A stretch of 64,000 nucleotides of DNA from contig JAQTNV010000001.1 of assembly GCA_028713675.1 (NCBI GenBank), forward strand, positions 62,001 to 126,000. The letters are read 5' to 3'. Under the pieces are notes generated by a model. It ran no database searches. It was not told the origin of the DNA and worked only from the letters and a program-made list of their open reading frames with translations. Shown here piece by piece: positions 16,373-25,447 of the stretch. The first letter of the stretch is position 1. The number at the start of each line of letters is the position of its first letter. A program made the translations under genes and the position numbers. The DNA is from a bacterium (GTDB taxonomy: Bacteria > Desulfobacterota > JAPLJL01).

Positions 16373-17401
16373 CTACCGTTCCGGCTCGATGATCACCTTG
16401 ATGGAATTCTTGGCCTCGGCGACCAGCTGGAATCCCTGGGCGGTTTCGGCCAGGCCCAGGCGGTGGGTGATCAGGTCGCGCACCGGCACCCGGCGGGTCC
16501 AGATCAGCTCCCGGGCCGCGAAATGATCGGCGGGGGCGCCGGCGTAGGAGGTGGTGATGGTTATATCATTGCGGAAGAAAAGTTCGGTAACCGAGAACGA
16601 AACCGACACCTCGGGCCGGGTGGGGGCATAGAGGAGAATCGTCCCTCCCCGTTCCGCCGAGGCGAAAGCCTGGGGGAAGGCGGAGGAGACCCCGGTGCAG
16701 ACCATCACCTGGTCGGCCAGGCGGCCCTCGTTAAGTTCGCGCAGGCGGCGCGGCACATCCTCGGAGGCGGGGATGGCCTCGTCGGCCCCGGAGCGGACGG
16801 CCATCTCCAGCCGGTAATCCGCGACATCCACGGCCAGGATCCGCCCCGCGCCCAGGGCCCGGGCCAGGCGGATGTGGAGCAGGCCGGCGATTCCGCTGCC
16901 GATGACCAGAACCGTCTGCCCCGGTTTTACTCCCGCGATCTTCTGGGCCCGTACCGCGCAGGCCAGGGGCTCGATGAAGGTAGCTTCCTCCCACGACATC
17001 TCGACCGGGAGCGGATAGACCCCGCGGCTGACGTTGATCGCCGGCAGGCGGATGAATTCCGCGAATCCGCCCGGATCGTAATTGGTCTGGCGCAGGGTAT
17101 TGCAGACGGTGTGGTGGCCGTTCCGGCAGTAATAACAGGTGTTGCAGGGGACATGATGAGAGGCCGCGATCCGGTCTCCGACCCGGTATTGCCCCACACC
17201 CTGCCCGACTTCAACAATTTCCCCGGCCGCTTCGTGGCCCAGGACCAGGGGGGCCTTGCCCGCCCGGTACCACTCCATCACGTCACCGCCGCAGACGCCG
17301 CAGGCCTTGACCCTCATTAAAAGCTCGCCGGGGCCGATCCGGGGCTTGGGCATCTCCTGGACGCGGATATCGGAATTGCTGTAATACATCGCTACGCGCA
17401 T
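16373..17401 (-). CDS. Zinc-dependent alcohol/polyol dehydrogenase (MDR family)
   Basis: The 342-aa medium-chain dehydrogenase has catalytic zinc ligands in GVCGGD (Cys37) and GHE (His56-Glu57), four structural-zinc cysteines (Cys86, 89, 92 and 100), and a Rossmann motif VIGSGIAGLLHIRLARALGA near 165-185. AVDVAD follows, with the Asp expected of NAD-preferring members. The family oxidises alcohols, polyols or related hydroxy compounds. The gene lies 74 nt downstream of the LsrF-like aldolase on the same strand, and the two probably form an operon for one carbohydrate-like substrate. The exact substrate cannot be read from sequence. Confidence 0.85.
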   Translation of the reverse strand: MRVAMYYSNSDIRVQEMPKPRIGPGELLMRVKACGVCGGDVMEWYRAGKAPLVLGHEAAGEIVEVGQGVGQYRVGDRIAASHHVPCNTCYYCRNGHHTVCNTLRQTNYDPGGFAEFIRLPAINVSRGVYPLPVEMSWEEATFIEPLACAVRAQKIAGVKPGQTVLVIGSGIAGLLHIRLARALGAGRILAVDVADYRLEMAVRSGADEAIPASEDVPRRLRELNEGRLADQVMVCTGVSSAFPQAFASAERGGTILLYAPTRPEVSVSFSVTELFFRNDITITTSYAGAPADHFAARELIWTRRVPVRDLITHRLGLAETAQGFQLVAEAKNSIKVIIEPER

Positions 17402-17475
17402 GGTTAATCCTCTTTAGCCTGCGAGAAAAGTTGAACAGGCGGGACAGGCGAGAAAAATATTAACAATCAGAAGCT

Positions 17476-18315
17476 TCAACCTTTCCCGCCTTTCTTGCCT
17501 TTCTTGCTTTTCTTGCTTTTCGCGCCTTTCCCGGTTTTTCCGCCATCGTAAATTTTCTGGGCTTCCGCGGGGGAGGCGTTTTCATGGATGATCGCGCGGA
17601 TCGCCTTGATCATCGCCACCGGCTGATCGTTCTGCCAGATGTTCCGGCCCAGGTTTACCCCGATGGCCCCCTTCTTCATCCCGTCATGGACGAATTTGAA
17701 CACCTCGAGCTCGGTGTCCACCTGGGGCCCGCCGGCCATCACCACCGGCACCGGGCAGCCCCGCGTCACCTTGTCAAAATCCTCGCACCAGTAGGTTTTC
17801 ACCACCCGGGCGCCCAGTTCAGCCGCGATCCGCGAGCAGAGGGCCAGGTAGCGGGCCTGCCGCTTTTCGAGCTCCTTGCCCACCGCGGTCACCGCCATCA
17901 CCGGAATGCCGTATTTTTCCCCCTCGTCGACCAGCTTGGCCAGGTTGAGGAGCGATTCCTTCTCATACTCGGTGCCGATGAAAACGGAGATCCCCACGGC
18001 CGCCGCGTTCAGGCGGATGGCCTCCTCCATCGTGGTGGTCAAGCCCTCATTGGCCAGGTCCTTGCCCACCACGCTGGTGCCGCCCGAGACCCGGAGGATG
18101 ATCGGCCTGGTGTTCTCCGGGTCCACCGAAGAGCGCAAAACCCCGCGGGTGACGAAAACCGCGTCGGCATAGGGAAGCAGGGGCGCGAGGGTCCGGCCCG
18201 GCTCCTCCAGCTTGTGCGTGGGCCCCTGGAAGTATCCGTGATCGATCGGCAGAAACAGGCAGTGCCCGTCCGCCTTGATCAGCTGCGCCATCCGGTTCGC
18301 CATTCCCCAGTCCAT
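17476..18315 (-). CDS. LsrF-like class I aldolase/thiolase with Lys-rich tail
   Basis: The 279-aa protein resembles LsrF (3-hydroxy-5-phosphonooxypentane-2,4-dione thiolase) and DeoC/FbaB-type class I aldolases. Visible are MDWGMANRM, LPIDHGYFQGPTHKLE, VTRGVLRS, ARVVKTYWCEDF with the likely Schiff-base Lys, VPVVMAGGPQ and GVNLGRNIWQ. I chose ATG 18315, preceded by GGAAGGGGG at 8 nt. The longer frame to 18420 would start inside a terminator. The C-terminus carries an unusual tail of about 22 residues, almost only Lys, Gly and Ser. It is probably co-transcribed with the zinc dehydrogenase. An autoinducer-2 role is not implied, since other lsr genes are absent here. Confidence 0.8.
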   Translation of the reverse strand: MDWGMANRMAQLIKADGHCLFLPIDHGYFQGPTHKLEEPGRTLAPLLPYADAVFVTRGVLRSSVDPENTRPIILRVSGGTSVVGKDLANEGLTTTMEEAIRLNAAAVGISVFIGTEYEKESLLNLAKLVDEGEKYGIPVMAVTAVGKELEKRQARYLALCSRIAAELGARVVKTYWCEDFDKVTRGCPVPVVMAGGPQVDTELEVFKFVHDGMKKGAIGVNLGRNIWQNDQPVAMIKAIRAIIHENASPAEAQKIYDGGKTGKGAKSKKSKKGKKGGKG

Positions 18316-18390
18316 AACCCTGACCCCCTTCCTTAAGGAAGCATTAATATCCTGATGATTTATACCGATTAAATTACTCCGAAATCCGGA

Positions 18391-18434
18391 TAAAAAAAAG
18401 CCCCGATCCCATCGGGGCATCGGGTTTTTTTAAA
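18391..18434 (-). terminator. Terminator after the archaemetzincin gene
   Basis: A perfect 8-bp stem GCCCCGAT/ATCGGGGC with a 3-nt loop is flanked by an A-tract on the left (18393-18400) and a T-tract on the right. It can work in both directions, but only the minus-strand gene ending at 18472 reads into it. Confidence 0.85.
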
Positions 18435-18471
18435 TAAAAAGTCATTTTTCCAAGAATCGGCCCTTTTAAAA

Positions 18472-19293
18472 TTATTCCCGGCCGGTATTAATCCGCTGCG
18501 AACAGCCTGAACACAGCTTTTTACCTTTTTTATCCGTATCCGCGATAGATTTGGAAAAAAACATCACGCATTCCGGGTTCTCGCAGTGCTGAAGTCCGAA
18601 CAGGTGCCCGAGCTCGTGGACCGCCTCCTTCGCCACCCGGTCGGAAAACAGCTTCCGGTCCGGCGGCTTCCGGTAAAATTCCTGTCTCAGCCGCTGTAAG
18701 GAAATAACCGCCACCCTCCCGGAAATGCCATCCGCCTTGCCGAAAACATAATGAAGCTCGTTGGTAACAAGATCTACATCCGCGATCCCCAGGACTTTCA
18801 GGCAATCCTCATCCGGAACCCTCTGCCCGATCCGGTTCAGGACGGGGACAACCAGGTACCGGTTTCGTTTCTGGTCGTAGGCCATTTCCGGCAACGGAAC
18901 CTCGACCCGGGCGGTAACTTCATAGCCATAAGTTTCCTTGATCTCCTGCCGGAGCTCCGGAAAAACGGCGGAAGCGTCATTCCCGACGGAAACCAGGCAG
19001 ATCATCGGCTTCGGCTGTTCTTTCGGCTCCGTCTCGGCGCCGTTGTTGTTCATGATCACGACCATTCCGAAACAAACCATCGGCGACAGGATCGTTTCCA
19101 GATATTTCCCGGCTCTTATCAATCTGTTAATCACTGGCATTAAGGTGTTTTTATAACTCGTTAATTTATTGGCATATTTTATTGATTTATCACCAATTCT
19201 CCAACCCTGCCTTTTCCTATTTACAATATAACGGCGTGGAGGAAATTCGAGAGGTTTTCCCGCGTTCCATTTTTCCCAAAATAGGCTTGACAA
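18472..19293 (-). CDS. Archaemetzincin-like zinc protease, membrane-anchored
   Basis: The catalytic end has HELGHLFGLQHCENPECVMF and, 14 residues on, CSGC. This is the archaemetzincin signature HExxHxxGxxHCx4CxM plus a CxxC, binding a catalytic and a structural zinc. A hydrophobic segment (about residues 65-80, ILSPMVCFGMVVIM) lies upstream of the catalytic domain, suggesting a membrane-anchored or exported enzyme, unlike the usually cytosolic archaeal proteins. The start is uncertain: the frame opens at 19293, but ATG 19140 would still include the hydrophobic segment. A terminator follows the gene. Substrates of archaemetzincins are poorly known. Confidence 0.82.
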   Translation of the reverse strand: MSSLFWEKWNAGKPLEFPPRRYIVNRKRQGWRIGDKSIKYANKLTSYKNTLMPVINRLIRAGKYLETILSPMVCFGMVVIMNNNGAETEPKEQPKPMICLVSVGNDASAVFPELRQEIKETYGYEVTARVEVPLPEMAYDQKRNRYLVVPVLNRIGQRVPDEDCLKVLGIADVDLVTNELHYVFGKADGISGRVAVISLQRLRQEFYRKPPDRKLFSDRVAKEAVHELGHLFGLQHCENPECVMFFSKSIADTDKKGKKLCSGCSQRINTGRE

Positions 19294-19419
19294 ACCACTC
19301 TATTTGTTATGAAATTATCCATATATCACTTATAGGTAAATTTTAGATTCCAGGGCGATACTGGTGCGCGCATTTTCTCCATTCGCGGGTATTTTCTTTT
19401 CTAAAGGGAGAAAAACGAT

Positions 19420-19947
19420 ATGGAAACTTCGAAAGAAAATGTCAGAAGATCAACAACTCAAGGAATTACCGCCGTATCGCCGGCCAAAATCACCGTCGGG
19501 TCGCCAGCCCCCGATTTCTCCCTGGTGGATTATCAGGATCAACCCTTCAGCCTCTCCAGCTTCCAGGGGAAAAAGGCCGTCCTTCTCGTCTTTCTGCGGG
19601 GATTCGCCTGCAAGCAATCCCAATGGCACCTGGAAGGCCTCAAAGAAGATTACGCGAAATTCAAAGAATTCAAGGCGGAGGTGGCCGCGATCGGCCAGCA
19701 CTCCAAGGTCGAATTTTATAACATGTGGAAGGTCATGGGCTTTCCTTTCGTGGGCCTTCCGGACGAGAAAGAAAAAGTGGCAAAGCTCTATAAGCAAAAG
19801 GTAGTCTTCGAGGAAAGAGGCCGGCTCCCCGCGCTTTTCCTGGTGGACAAGTACGGGTCGGTCGCCTTTGCCCATTACTGCTCGAATATGTATGACATCC
19901 CCCCCAACGAAAAGCTGCTGCAGACACTGGCCAGGATAAAAAGCTGA
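19420..19947 (+). CDS. AhpC/TSA-family thioredoxin-fold protein (peroxiredoxin-like)
   Basis: The 175-aa protein has the redoxin layout: VGSPAPDFSLVDYQDQPFSL, a VLLVFLRGFACKQSQWHLEG segment, AIGQHSK, LPDEKEKVAKLY and PALFLVDKYGSVAFAHY. Only one Cys sits in the active-site segment (RGFACKQSQ), and the second Cys of a CxxC is replaced. It may be a one-Cys peroxiredoxin or a diverged redoxin. It is a clear paralogue of the protein at 42278-42844, which lies in the sigma-54 redox regulon. It ends about 100 nt before the hydrolase gene. The function is inferred from the fold only. Confidence 0.75.
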   Translation: METSKENVRRSTTQGITAVSPAKITVGSPAPDFSLVDYQDQPFSLSSFQGKKAVLLVFLRGFACKQSQWHLEGLKEDYAKFKEFKAEVAAIGQHSKVEFYNMWKVMGFPFVGLPDEKEKVAKLYKQKVVFEERGRLPALFLVDKYGSVAFAHYCSNMYDIPPNEKLLQTLARIKS

Positions 19948-20048
19948 TCAATTCCGGATTATTTTTTTCCCTCCCATATCGTTTATAATATTCCCGCAAA
20001 TATTCTTTTACTATCCAAACCCCCGAAACCGGGACAAGGAGAAATTCC

Positions 20049-20990
20049 GTGAGAAAAATCATCAACATAATCACCATCACTGTGGTATTCATTCTGGCCG
20101 GCCTGGCTTTTGTATATTTCGCCTCCCCCGGCACCCTTTATAACGCGGGGATCAGCTGGGCCCGGAAATCCGCCGGGCTTACCCAGAAATCAATCAAGGT
20201 AGACGACCATACCATCCAGTACCTTGAGGGCGGGAAAGGCGACAACATCCTGCTGGTCCACGGGTTCACCGGGGAGAAGGACAACTGGACCCTGTTCGCC
20301 AGGTATCTGACCCCCTCTTACCATGTCGTCGCGCTCGACCTGCCCGGCTTCGGGGAAAGCTCCCGGATCGGATCCGATTCCTATGCCATCCAGGACCAGG
20401 CCAACCGCCTGGACCGCTTCGCGGATCTCGTAGGACTGAAGACCTTTCATATCGCCGGCAACTCGATGGGCGGGGCCATCGCCGCCAAGTATACGGTGGA
20501 CCACCCGGAAAAGGTCCTGACCCTCGGACTGTTCGACAATGCCGGGATCTGGGAATGCCCGGAGAAAAGCGATCTTAATAAAGTGCTCGAGCAGGGCGGG
20601 AAAAACCCTTTGCTTTCAGAGACGCCCAAGGATTTTAAGGAGTCGCTCAAGTACGTTTTCGTCGATCCTCCCCCCGCCCCCGGCCGGATCCTCGGTTACC
20701 TGGCGGAAAAGCAGCTGGCGGTGAAGGCTTTCAACGAGAAGGTCTGGAATGACATCAAGGGAAAAGACAAGATCTACCAGCTCGAGCCCGACCTGCCGAA
20801 GATCAAGAACCGGACCCTGATCCTCTGGGGCGATACGGACCGCCTGATCAGCGTTTCCTGCGTCGGGATTTTACAGAAAGGCCTGGTTAATTCCCAGACC
20901 GTGATCATGAAAAAATGCGGGCACGTCCCGATGATGGAAAGGCCGAAGGAAACGGCGGAGCATTATTTAAAATTTATCGCTGCAAAATAA
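20049..20990 (+). CDS. Alpha/beta hydrolase with N-terminal membrane anchor
   Basis: The 313-aa protein starts with GTG (AAGGAG 8 nt upstream) and has a hydrophobic N-terminal span (IINIITITVVFILAGLAFVY). The hydrolase core shows LLVHGFTGEKDNW (oxyanion region), LPGFGESS, the nucleophile elbow GNSMGG, LWGDTDRLI with the likely Asp, and KKCGHVPMMERP with the catalytic His. The architecture resembles membrane-attached lipases/esterases such as ABHD6-like monoacylglycerol lipases. The substrate is not determined. Confidence 0.8.
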   Translation: MRKIINIITITVVFILAGLAFVYFASPGTLYNAGISWARKSAGLTQKSIKVDDHTIQYLEGGKGDNILLVHGFTGEKDNWTLFARYLTPSYHVVALDLPGFGESSRIGSDSYAIQDQANRLDRFADLVGLKTFHIAGNSMGGAIAAKYTVDHPEKVLTLGLFDNAGIWECPEKSDLNKVLEQGGKNPLLSETPKDFKESLKYVFVDPPPAPGRILGYLAEKQLAVKAFNEKVWNDIKGKDKIYQLEPDLPKIKNRTLILWGDTDRLISVSCVGILQKGLVNSQTVIMKKCGHVPMMERPKETAEHYLKFIAAK

Positions 20991-20994
20991 TTGC

Positions 20995-21505
20995 CTGAGC
21001 AACCGCGAACCGCCGTTACATACTGTCATTCTGAGCACATTCGCTTCGCTCAGTATAAACCTCTGGCGACTTGTCCCGAGAATGATCGAGGGAAGAATCT
21101 CGCCTACCAGGCAGCACTCGTCATTGCGAGCGCCAGCGAAGCAATCTCTCTTTTTGTTGGCCTTTTTTTCTTTTTGGGGGGTTGGTTTCGCTCCCCAATC
21201 AGGTGATGGGTTTTGGGTGTTAGGTGTTGGGCTAAAGTCGAAAAGAAAATATCTTCCCACTTTGTTAAAAGGGGGATCGAGGGGGATTTTCAATGCCCAT
21301 CACCCATGACCCATGACCTATCACCCATGACCTATCACCTATCACCTGATTTCAGTTGACCCTATGGACACTATGGACTCAATGGACACTATGGACGCCT
21401 TTACCCCTTACCCCTCACGCCTTACGCCTCACGTCTTGTTTCTTTTGTCTCTTGCCTCTCGCCTCTTGCCTAAGACCTATGACCTATGACCCATCACCTA
21501 TGACC
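20995..21505. repeat. Repeat-rich intergenic region
   Basis: It contains a TCATTCTGAGCACATTCGCT element (inverted copy near 23540-23570), CGAGCGCCAGCGAAGCAATC, CCATGACCTATCACC 7-mers and CTATGGACTCAATGGACAC 9-mers. No gene is seen. Confidence 0.8.
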
Positions 21506-21511
21506 TTGTTT

Positions 21512-22687
21512 TTACCATTTTAGAAACACTTCCTCCGCGAAGCCCAGGATTTTATCCACCTCGACCCGGCGGCCGTCGTCGAGCACCACCGAACCGCTGT
21601 AATAACCGTAAAGCTTGTGCAGGCGGGCCGACTTGACCAGGGCGTTGGCGCCCACATGCTGGTCGTATATCGGCTCAAGCGTCATTTCGAAACGGCCGTC
21701 GTTGCCCCGGAAATGCCAGGGCTTCATATATTCTTTGGTGTCGTAATCCCAGGTCACCCGGTCGAGCTTGTGGCCGGCATTGTCGTAAACCACCAGGTTT
21801 TCCGAGGCGGCGCTCATGTCGCCGAATCCGTTCCCGATATTGAAGCCGACGGAAGCGCCATTCACCTTTCCCGAGGCCGCCCCCCAGCGCCACATTAATT
21901 TCCGGGGCCAGGCCCCCCTCCCCCAATCCATTACCGCCCAGGCTTCCCCGGCCGGGAAAGAAATCTTCCGGTCCCCGGCCTCGACCTCCCCGGACGCCGG
22001 CATGTTCACAATCTTATGCTCGTAGAAAAACTCCCGGGGGTCTTCCGGGAAAGGCGTGGCCAGGGCCAGGAAATCCATCTTGGGGTCCTGGAGCATCTCG
22101 ATTCGGCCCCGCATCCGGTCGGTGAACAGGGTTTTGGGGATATCGAAAACAGCGATCCTTTTATCCGCGGTCCGCTCGTATCTCATCACCTCTTTGCCCC
22201 GGTATACGCAGGAAACCCCGCCGGTGCTCGACCGGGTCATTGAGAGTTTCAGGTCCCCCAGCAGGCTGACGACCCCGCCGGCCCTGGTTTCCCCGCTGGC
22301 GAAATCGATGGAATCCACGGTGCAGAAGCGCGCGTAGCCGATATCGGCGATGGTCAGATTCAGCACATAAGCCGAAGACAAAACGGTGAAGAACTCCCAT
22401 TCCCGCTTCTGTCCGGTGCCAAGTTTTATGTTCTCGGGGTTGTAGTTGAGGAGGGGGTGCGGAGACCAGCCGCGCTGGATGAGAATCCCCTCATCGTTAA
22501 GAAGATCCGAAGGGGTGGTAATCAGGTGCTGTTCGGAGGGGGGCGTGACCGGCTGGGGTGTGGGAGGAAGCTGACCGCAGGAAATAAGGGAGAAGATGCA
22601 AGTGGCGATGAGCAGGGACAAGATGCAAGTGGTTAGATCCAAGTGAACCAAACGACCACCGATCAAATGAATAATTTTCATTCTCAT
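21512..22687 (-). CDS. DUF2804 lipoprotein
   Basis: The protein (391 aa from the ATG at 22687) has a hydrophobic leader with a lipobox-like FSLISCG, a Pro-rich linker and a long domain resembling DUF2804. Features seen are LNDEGILIQRGWSPHPLLNY, DIGYARFCTVDSIDFASGE, WAVMDWGRGAWPRKLMWRWG, VGFNIGNGFGD and a C-terminal GYYSGSVVLDDGRRVEV. DUF2804 proteins have a lipocalin-like, AttH/tocopherol-cyclase-type beta structure of unknown substrate. Export plus a lipid anchor suggests a periplasmic lipid-binding role, which is inference. The frame extends to 22735, where a dispersed repeat begins. Confidence 0.75.
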   Translation of the reverse strand: MRMKIIHLIGGRLVHLDLTTCILSLLIATCIFSLISCGQLPPTPQPVTPPSEQHLITTPSDLLNDEGILIQRGWSPHPLLNYNPENIKLGTGQKREWEFFTVLSSAYVLNLTIADIGYARFCTVDSIDFASGETRAGGVVSLLGDLKLSMTRSSTGGVSCVYRGKEVMRYERTADKRIAVFDIPKTLFTDRMRGRIEMLQDPKMDFLALATPFPEDPREFFYEHKIVNMPASGEVEAGDRKISFPAGEAWAVMDWGRGAWPRKLMWRWGAASGKVNGASVGFNIGNGFGDMSAASENLVVYDNAGHKLDRVTWDYDTKEYMKPWHFRGNDGRFEMTLEPIYDQHVGANALVKSARLHKLYGYYSGSVVLDDGRRVEVDKILGFAEEVFLKW

Positions 22688-22731
22688 ATCGGATAGCTTA
22701 TCGGATTCGATTAAAACCGGGTAGAGAGATC

Positions 22732-22853
22732 TCATTCCCGCCCCGCATCAGAGTGCGGGATAAATTCCAACGGGAATCCATCTGAAAAATACTGGATTCC
22801 CTGGCCGACACGAGAGTTTAGCTCGGGCAGGCCGGCTTTCGCCGGAATGACAA
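22732..22853. repeat. MITE-like dispersed element with TCATTCC/GGAATGA ends
   Basis: The element begins TCATTCCCGCCCCGCATCAG and ends GCCGGAATGA, so its ends are inverted. It shares the ATCTGAAAAATACTGGATTC core with the element at 31427-31520. It has no coding capacity. Confidence 0.65.
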
Positions 22854-22948
22854 AATTAAAGAACTTTTGATACACTTCTTTAGTTGATTATTAACTCGAA
22901 ACTTTAAACTCGAAACTCGAAACCGTTTTTTTTGAAAGGAGCCTGGAA

Positions 22949-23422
22949 ATGTCCCGAGTCGTCATCATCATGGGTTCGAAAAGCGATCTGAAATGGTCCG
23001 AGGAAATCGCCGAGGCCTTGAAAAAGCTGGGCGTGGAATCCATCCTCCGGATCGCCTCCGCCCACAAGGTCCCGCTGAAATGCTTTGAAATCATAAAAAA
23101 ATATGAAGACGAGAACGTGGTGTTCATCACCGTGGCCGGGAGGAGCAACGCCCTGAGCGGCTTCACCGACGCCCAGACCCACTGCCCGGTGATCGCCTGC
23201 CCTCCTTACAGTGAAAAATTCGGGGGCGCCGATATCTGGTCCACCCTGAGAACGCCTTCGGCGGTGGCCCCGATGGTGGTGCTGGAGCCCGAAAACGCCG
23301 CCCTGGCCGCGGCCAAGATCCTGGGCCTGCAGGACAGGATCGTCCGGGAAAAGATCAAGCAATATCAGGCGAAGTCCCGGGAAACGATAGAGAAAGACGA
23401 TAAGGAGATACAAAAAAGGTGA
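22949..23422 (+). CDS. purE: PurE, class II-type (AIR carboxylase)
   Basis: The 157-aa protein carries the PurE fold signatures MGSKSDLKWSEEIAEAL and ASAHKVP, then VAGRSNALSGFTDAQTHCPV and IACPPYSEKFGG. Class I bacterial enzymes have SAHRTP and GGAAHLPGM here. SAHKxP and GRSN are features of class II PurE as in animal PAICS, which carboxylates aminoimidazole ribonucleotide directly with CO2 and needs no PurK. The start at ATG 22949 has AAAGGAG 10 nt upstream. No purK is adjacent. The class is inferred from motif similarity. Confidence 0.88.
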   Translation: MSRVVIIMGSKSDLKWSEEIAEALKKLGVESILRIASAHKVPLKCFEIIKKYEDENVVFITVAGRSNALSGFTDAQTHCPVIACPPYSEKFGGADIWSTLRTPSAVAPMVVLEPENAALAAAKILGLQDRIVREKIKQYQAKSRETIEKDDKEIQKR

Positions 23423-23750
23423 AAGGGTAAAGGGCATAGGGCATAGGGCATAGGGCATGGTGCATGGCGCAGGGAGCAAAAGGAAAAGACCAAAACGAGA
23501 TTCTTCCCTCGATCATTCTCGGGACAAGTCGCCAGAGGTTTATACTGAGCGAAGCGAATGTGCTCAGAATGACACCTTTACAGACCGCCGACGGCCGCCT
23601 GCAGAAAAGGCGGGTTATGGGTGATGGGTGATAGGTCATAGGGTTTAAAACCCAACACCCACAACCCAACATTGTCATTCTGAGCTAAGCGAAGAATCTC
23701 TCTTTTTCTTTCCCGGTATGCTGTCTACTGTCTACCTTTTGCCAAAAATG
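23423..23750. repeat. Repeat-rich intergenic region
   Basis: It contains AGGGCATAGGGCATAGGGC 8-mers, the inverted copy of the TCATTCTGAGC element, GGTGATGGGTGATAGGTC 7-mers and a TCATTCTGAGCTAAGCGAAG element. Confidence 0.8.
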
Positions 23751-23758
23751 GACTGATC

Positions 23759-25447
23759 TTGGAAAAGAATTATAAATTCTGGCCGGAGGGGGTGGAAAAG
23801 CATATTGATTACCCCGAGATCCCGGCCTTCGAAATCCTCCGCTCCTCCGCCCGCAAGTGGCCCGAAAGAAACGCCCTCATCTTCCAGGGAAAGGAAATCA
23901 CCTACCGTGAGCTCGATTCCCTCTCGGACCGCTTCGCCGCCGCCCTGGCGAAGCTGGGGGTCGCCAAAGGCCACCGGGTGGGGATCCATCTGCCCAACTC
24001 TCCCCAATTCGCCATCGCCTATTTCGGCATCCTCAAGGCCGGGGCGGTCTTTGTCCCGATCAGCACCATGCTGGCGGATAAGGAGCTTTCCTTCCTGCTC
24101 CGGGACGCGGGGGTGGAGACTTACATCGGGCTTGACACCACCTGCAACGAAAAACATTACGCCCTTTCCGGCACCCCCGTGCAAAGGGTCATTCCGGTCA
24201 ACCTTTCCGGTGAAGCCCCGGCCGCAAAATCCTCCCCGCCGGAAACCCGGGATTTCGCCGCCCTGCTGAAAGACTCCGATCCCAATCCGCCCCGAATCGA
24301 TTTCAATCCCCGGGAGGACCTGGCCCACATCGCCTACACCGGCGGGACCACCGGCACCCCCAAGGGAGCCATGATCACCCATTACAACGTCGTGGTGAAC
24401 ACCTGCCAGTATTTCTGCTGGTTTGCCGGCGGGGTCCTGACCTGGCGGAACGGCATCATCGACATTGAAAGGCGGGAAGGCGACCGCGAGGAAAACCACT
24501 GCCTCCTCCCCGGCCGGGAAACAGTCCTGGTGGTTTCCCCCTGGTTTCACGCCATGGGCGTGATCGGCTACGTGAACCGCCTGCTCGTCCTGGGGGCCAC
24601 GATCGTCGTGTTCCCCCGCTTCGACCCGGGGGAATTTCTCCGCGCCATTCCCCGGTACCGGCCCACCTTTTTCGGAGGCGCCCCCGCGCTTTTCATTCCC
24701 CTGATCGAGCACCCTCTTTACCGGGAAACGGACATGTCGGGGATCAAAGCGGTGGGGTCAGGGGCCGCGATCCTTTCTCCGAGCCTGATCTCCGCCCTGG
24801 AGGAAAAATTTCCCCGGCGCATTCTCGAAGGATACGGAATGACGGAAGCCACCATGGGCGCGGTCAACAGCCCCCCGACCCCGAAAATCTGGAGGCCGGG
24901 CTCAGTCGGCCTGCCCATTCCCGACACCGAGATCAAAATCGTCGATCCGGAAAAAGGCGAAACCGAACTCCCGATCGGGGAGGCCGGCGAGATCTGCATC
25001 CGCGGGCCCCAGGTGATGAAAGGATACTTGAACCGTCCCGAGGAAACCGCCCAGGTCCTGCGCTCGGGCTGGCTTTACTCCGGCGACATCGGGAGAATGG
25101 ACGAGGACGGGTTCCTTTACATCGTGGACCGGAAGAAGGACATGCTCATCTACAAGGGATATAACGTCTACCCCCGCGACCTGGAGGAGACGCTCAATTC
25201 CCATCCGGCCGTGGCGCAATCAGCGGTGGTCGGGAAGAAGGACCCGCGTTCCGGGGAACTGCCCGCGGCTTTTGTCCGGCTGGCTCCGGGAAAAACCGCC
25301 ACCGAGCAGGAACTGCTCGAATACGCCAACCAGCGGCTCGCCGCCTATAAAAAAATCCGGATTCTGAAAATTGTCGATTCCCTGCCGGTCAGCGCCGCCG
25401 GCAAGATCCTGAAAAGAGAACTGAAGAAAATAGTGGAAAGCTGGTAG
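23759..25447 (+). CDS. AMP-forming acyl-CoA synthetase (long-chain type)
   Basis: The 562-aa ligase activates a carboxylic acid with ATP and CoA. It shows the P-loop-like AYTGGTTGTPKGAMITH, PWFHAMGVIGYVNRL, EGYGMTEATMGAVN, YSGDIGRMDEDGFLYIVDRKKDMLIYKGYN (ends of two linked motifs) and the C-terminal catalytic Lys region AAGKILKREL. The N-terminus FWPEGVEKHIDYPEIP is typical of long-chain or medium-chain FadD-like members. The start appears to be TTG 23759, and no strong ribosome binding site is seen. It is convergent with an acyl-CoA dehydrogenase gene, consistent with fatty-acid or aromatic-acid activation and oxidation. Confidence 0.92.
   Translation: MEKNYKFWPEGVEKHIDYPEIPAFEILRSSARKWPERNALIFQGKEITYRELDSLSDRFAAALAKLGVAKGHRVGIHLPNSPQFAIAYFGILKAGAVFVPISTMLADKELSFLLRDAGVETYIGLDTTCNEKHYALSGTPVQRVIPVNLSGEAPAAKSSPPETRDFAALLKDSDPNPPRIDFNPREDLAHIAYTGGTTGTPKGAMITHYNVVVNTCQYFCWFAGGVLTWRNGIIDIERREGDREENHCLLPGRETVLVVSPWFHAMGVIGYVNRLLVLGATIVVFPRFDPGEFLRAIPRYRPTFFGGAPALFIPLIEHPLYRETDMSGIKAVGSGAAILSPSLISALEEKFPRRILEGYGMTEATMGAVNSPPTPKIWRPGSVGLPIPDTEIKIVDPEKGETELPIGEAGEICIRGPQVMKGYLNRPEETAQVLRSGWLYSGDIGRMDEDGFLYIVDRKKDMLIYKGYNVYPRDLEETLNSHPAVAQSAVVGKKDPRSGELPAAFVRLAPGKTATEQELLEYANQRLAAYKKIRILKIVDSLPVSAAGKILKRELKKIVESW

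Noticed and set aside
17476-18420. Longer 314-aa form of the LsrF-like protein
   Set aside because: The extra 35 codons start inside a strong terminator hairpin and lack a ribosome binding site; ATG 18315 is well placed.
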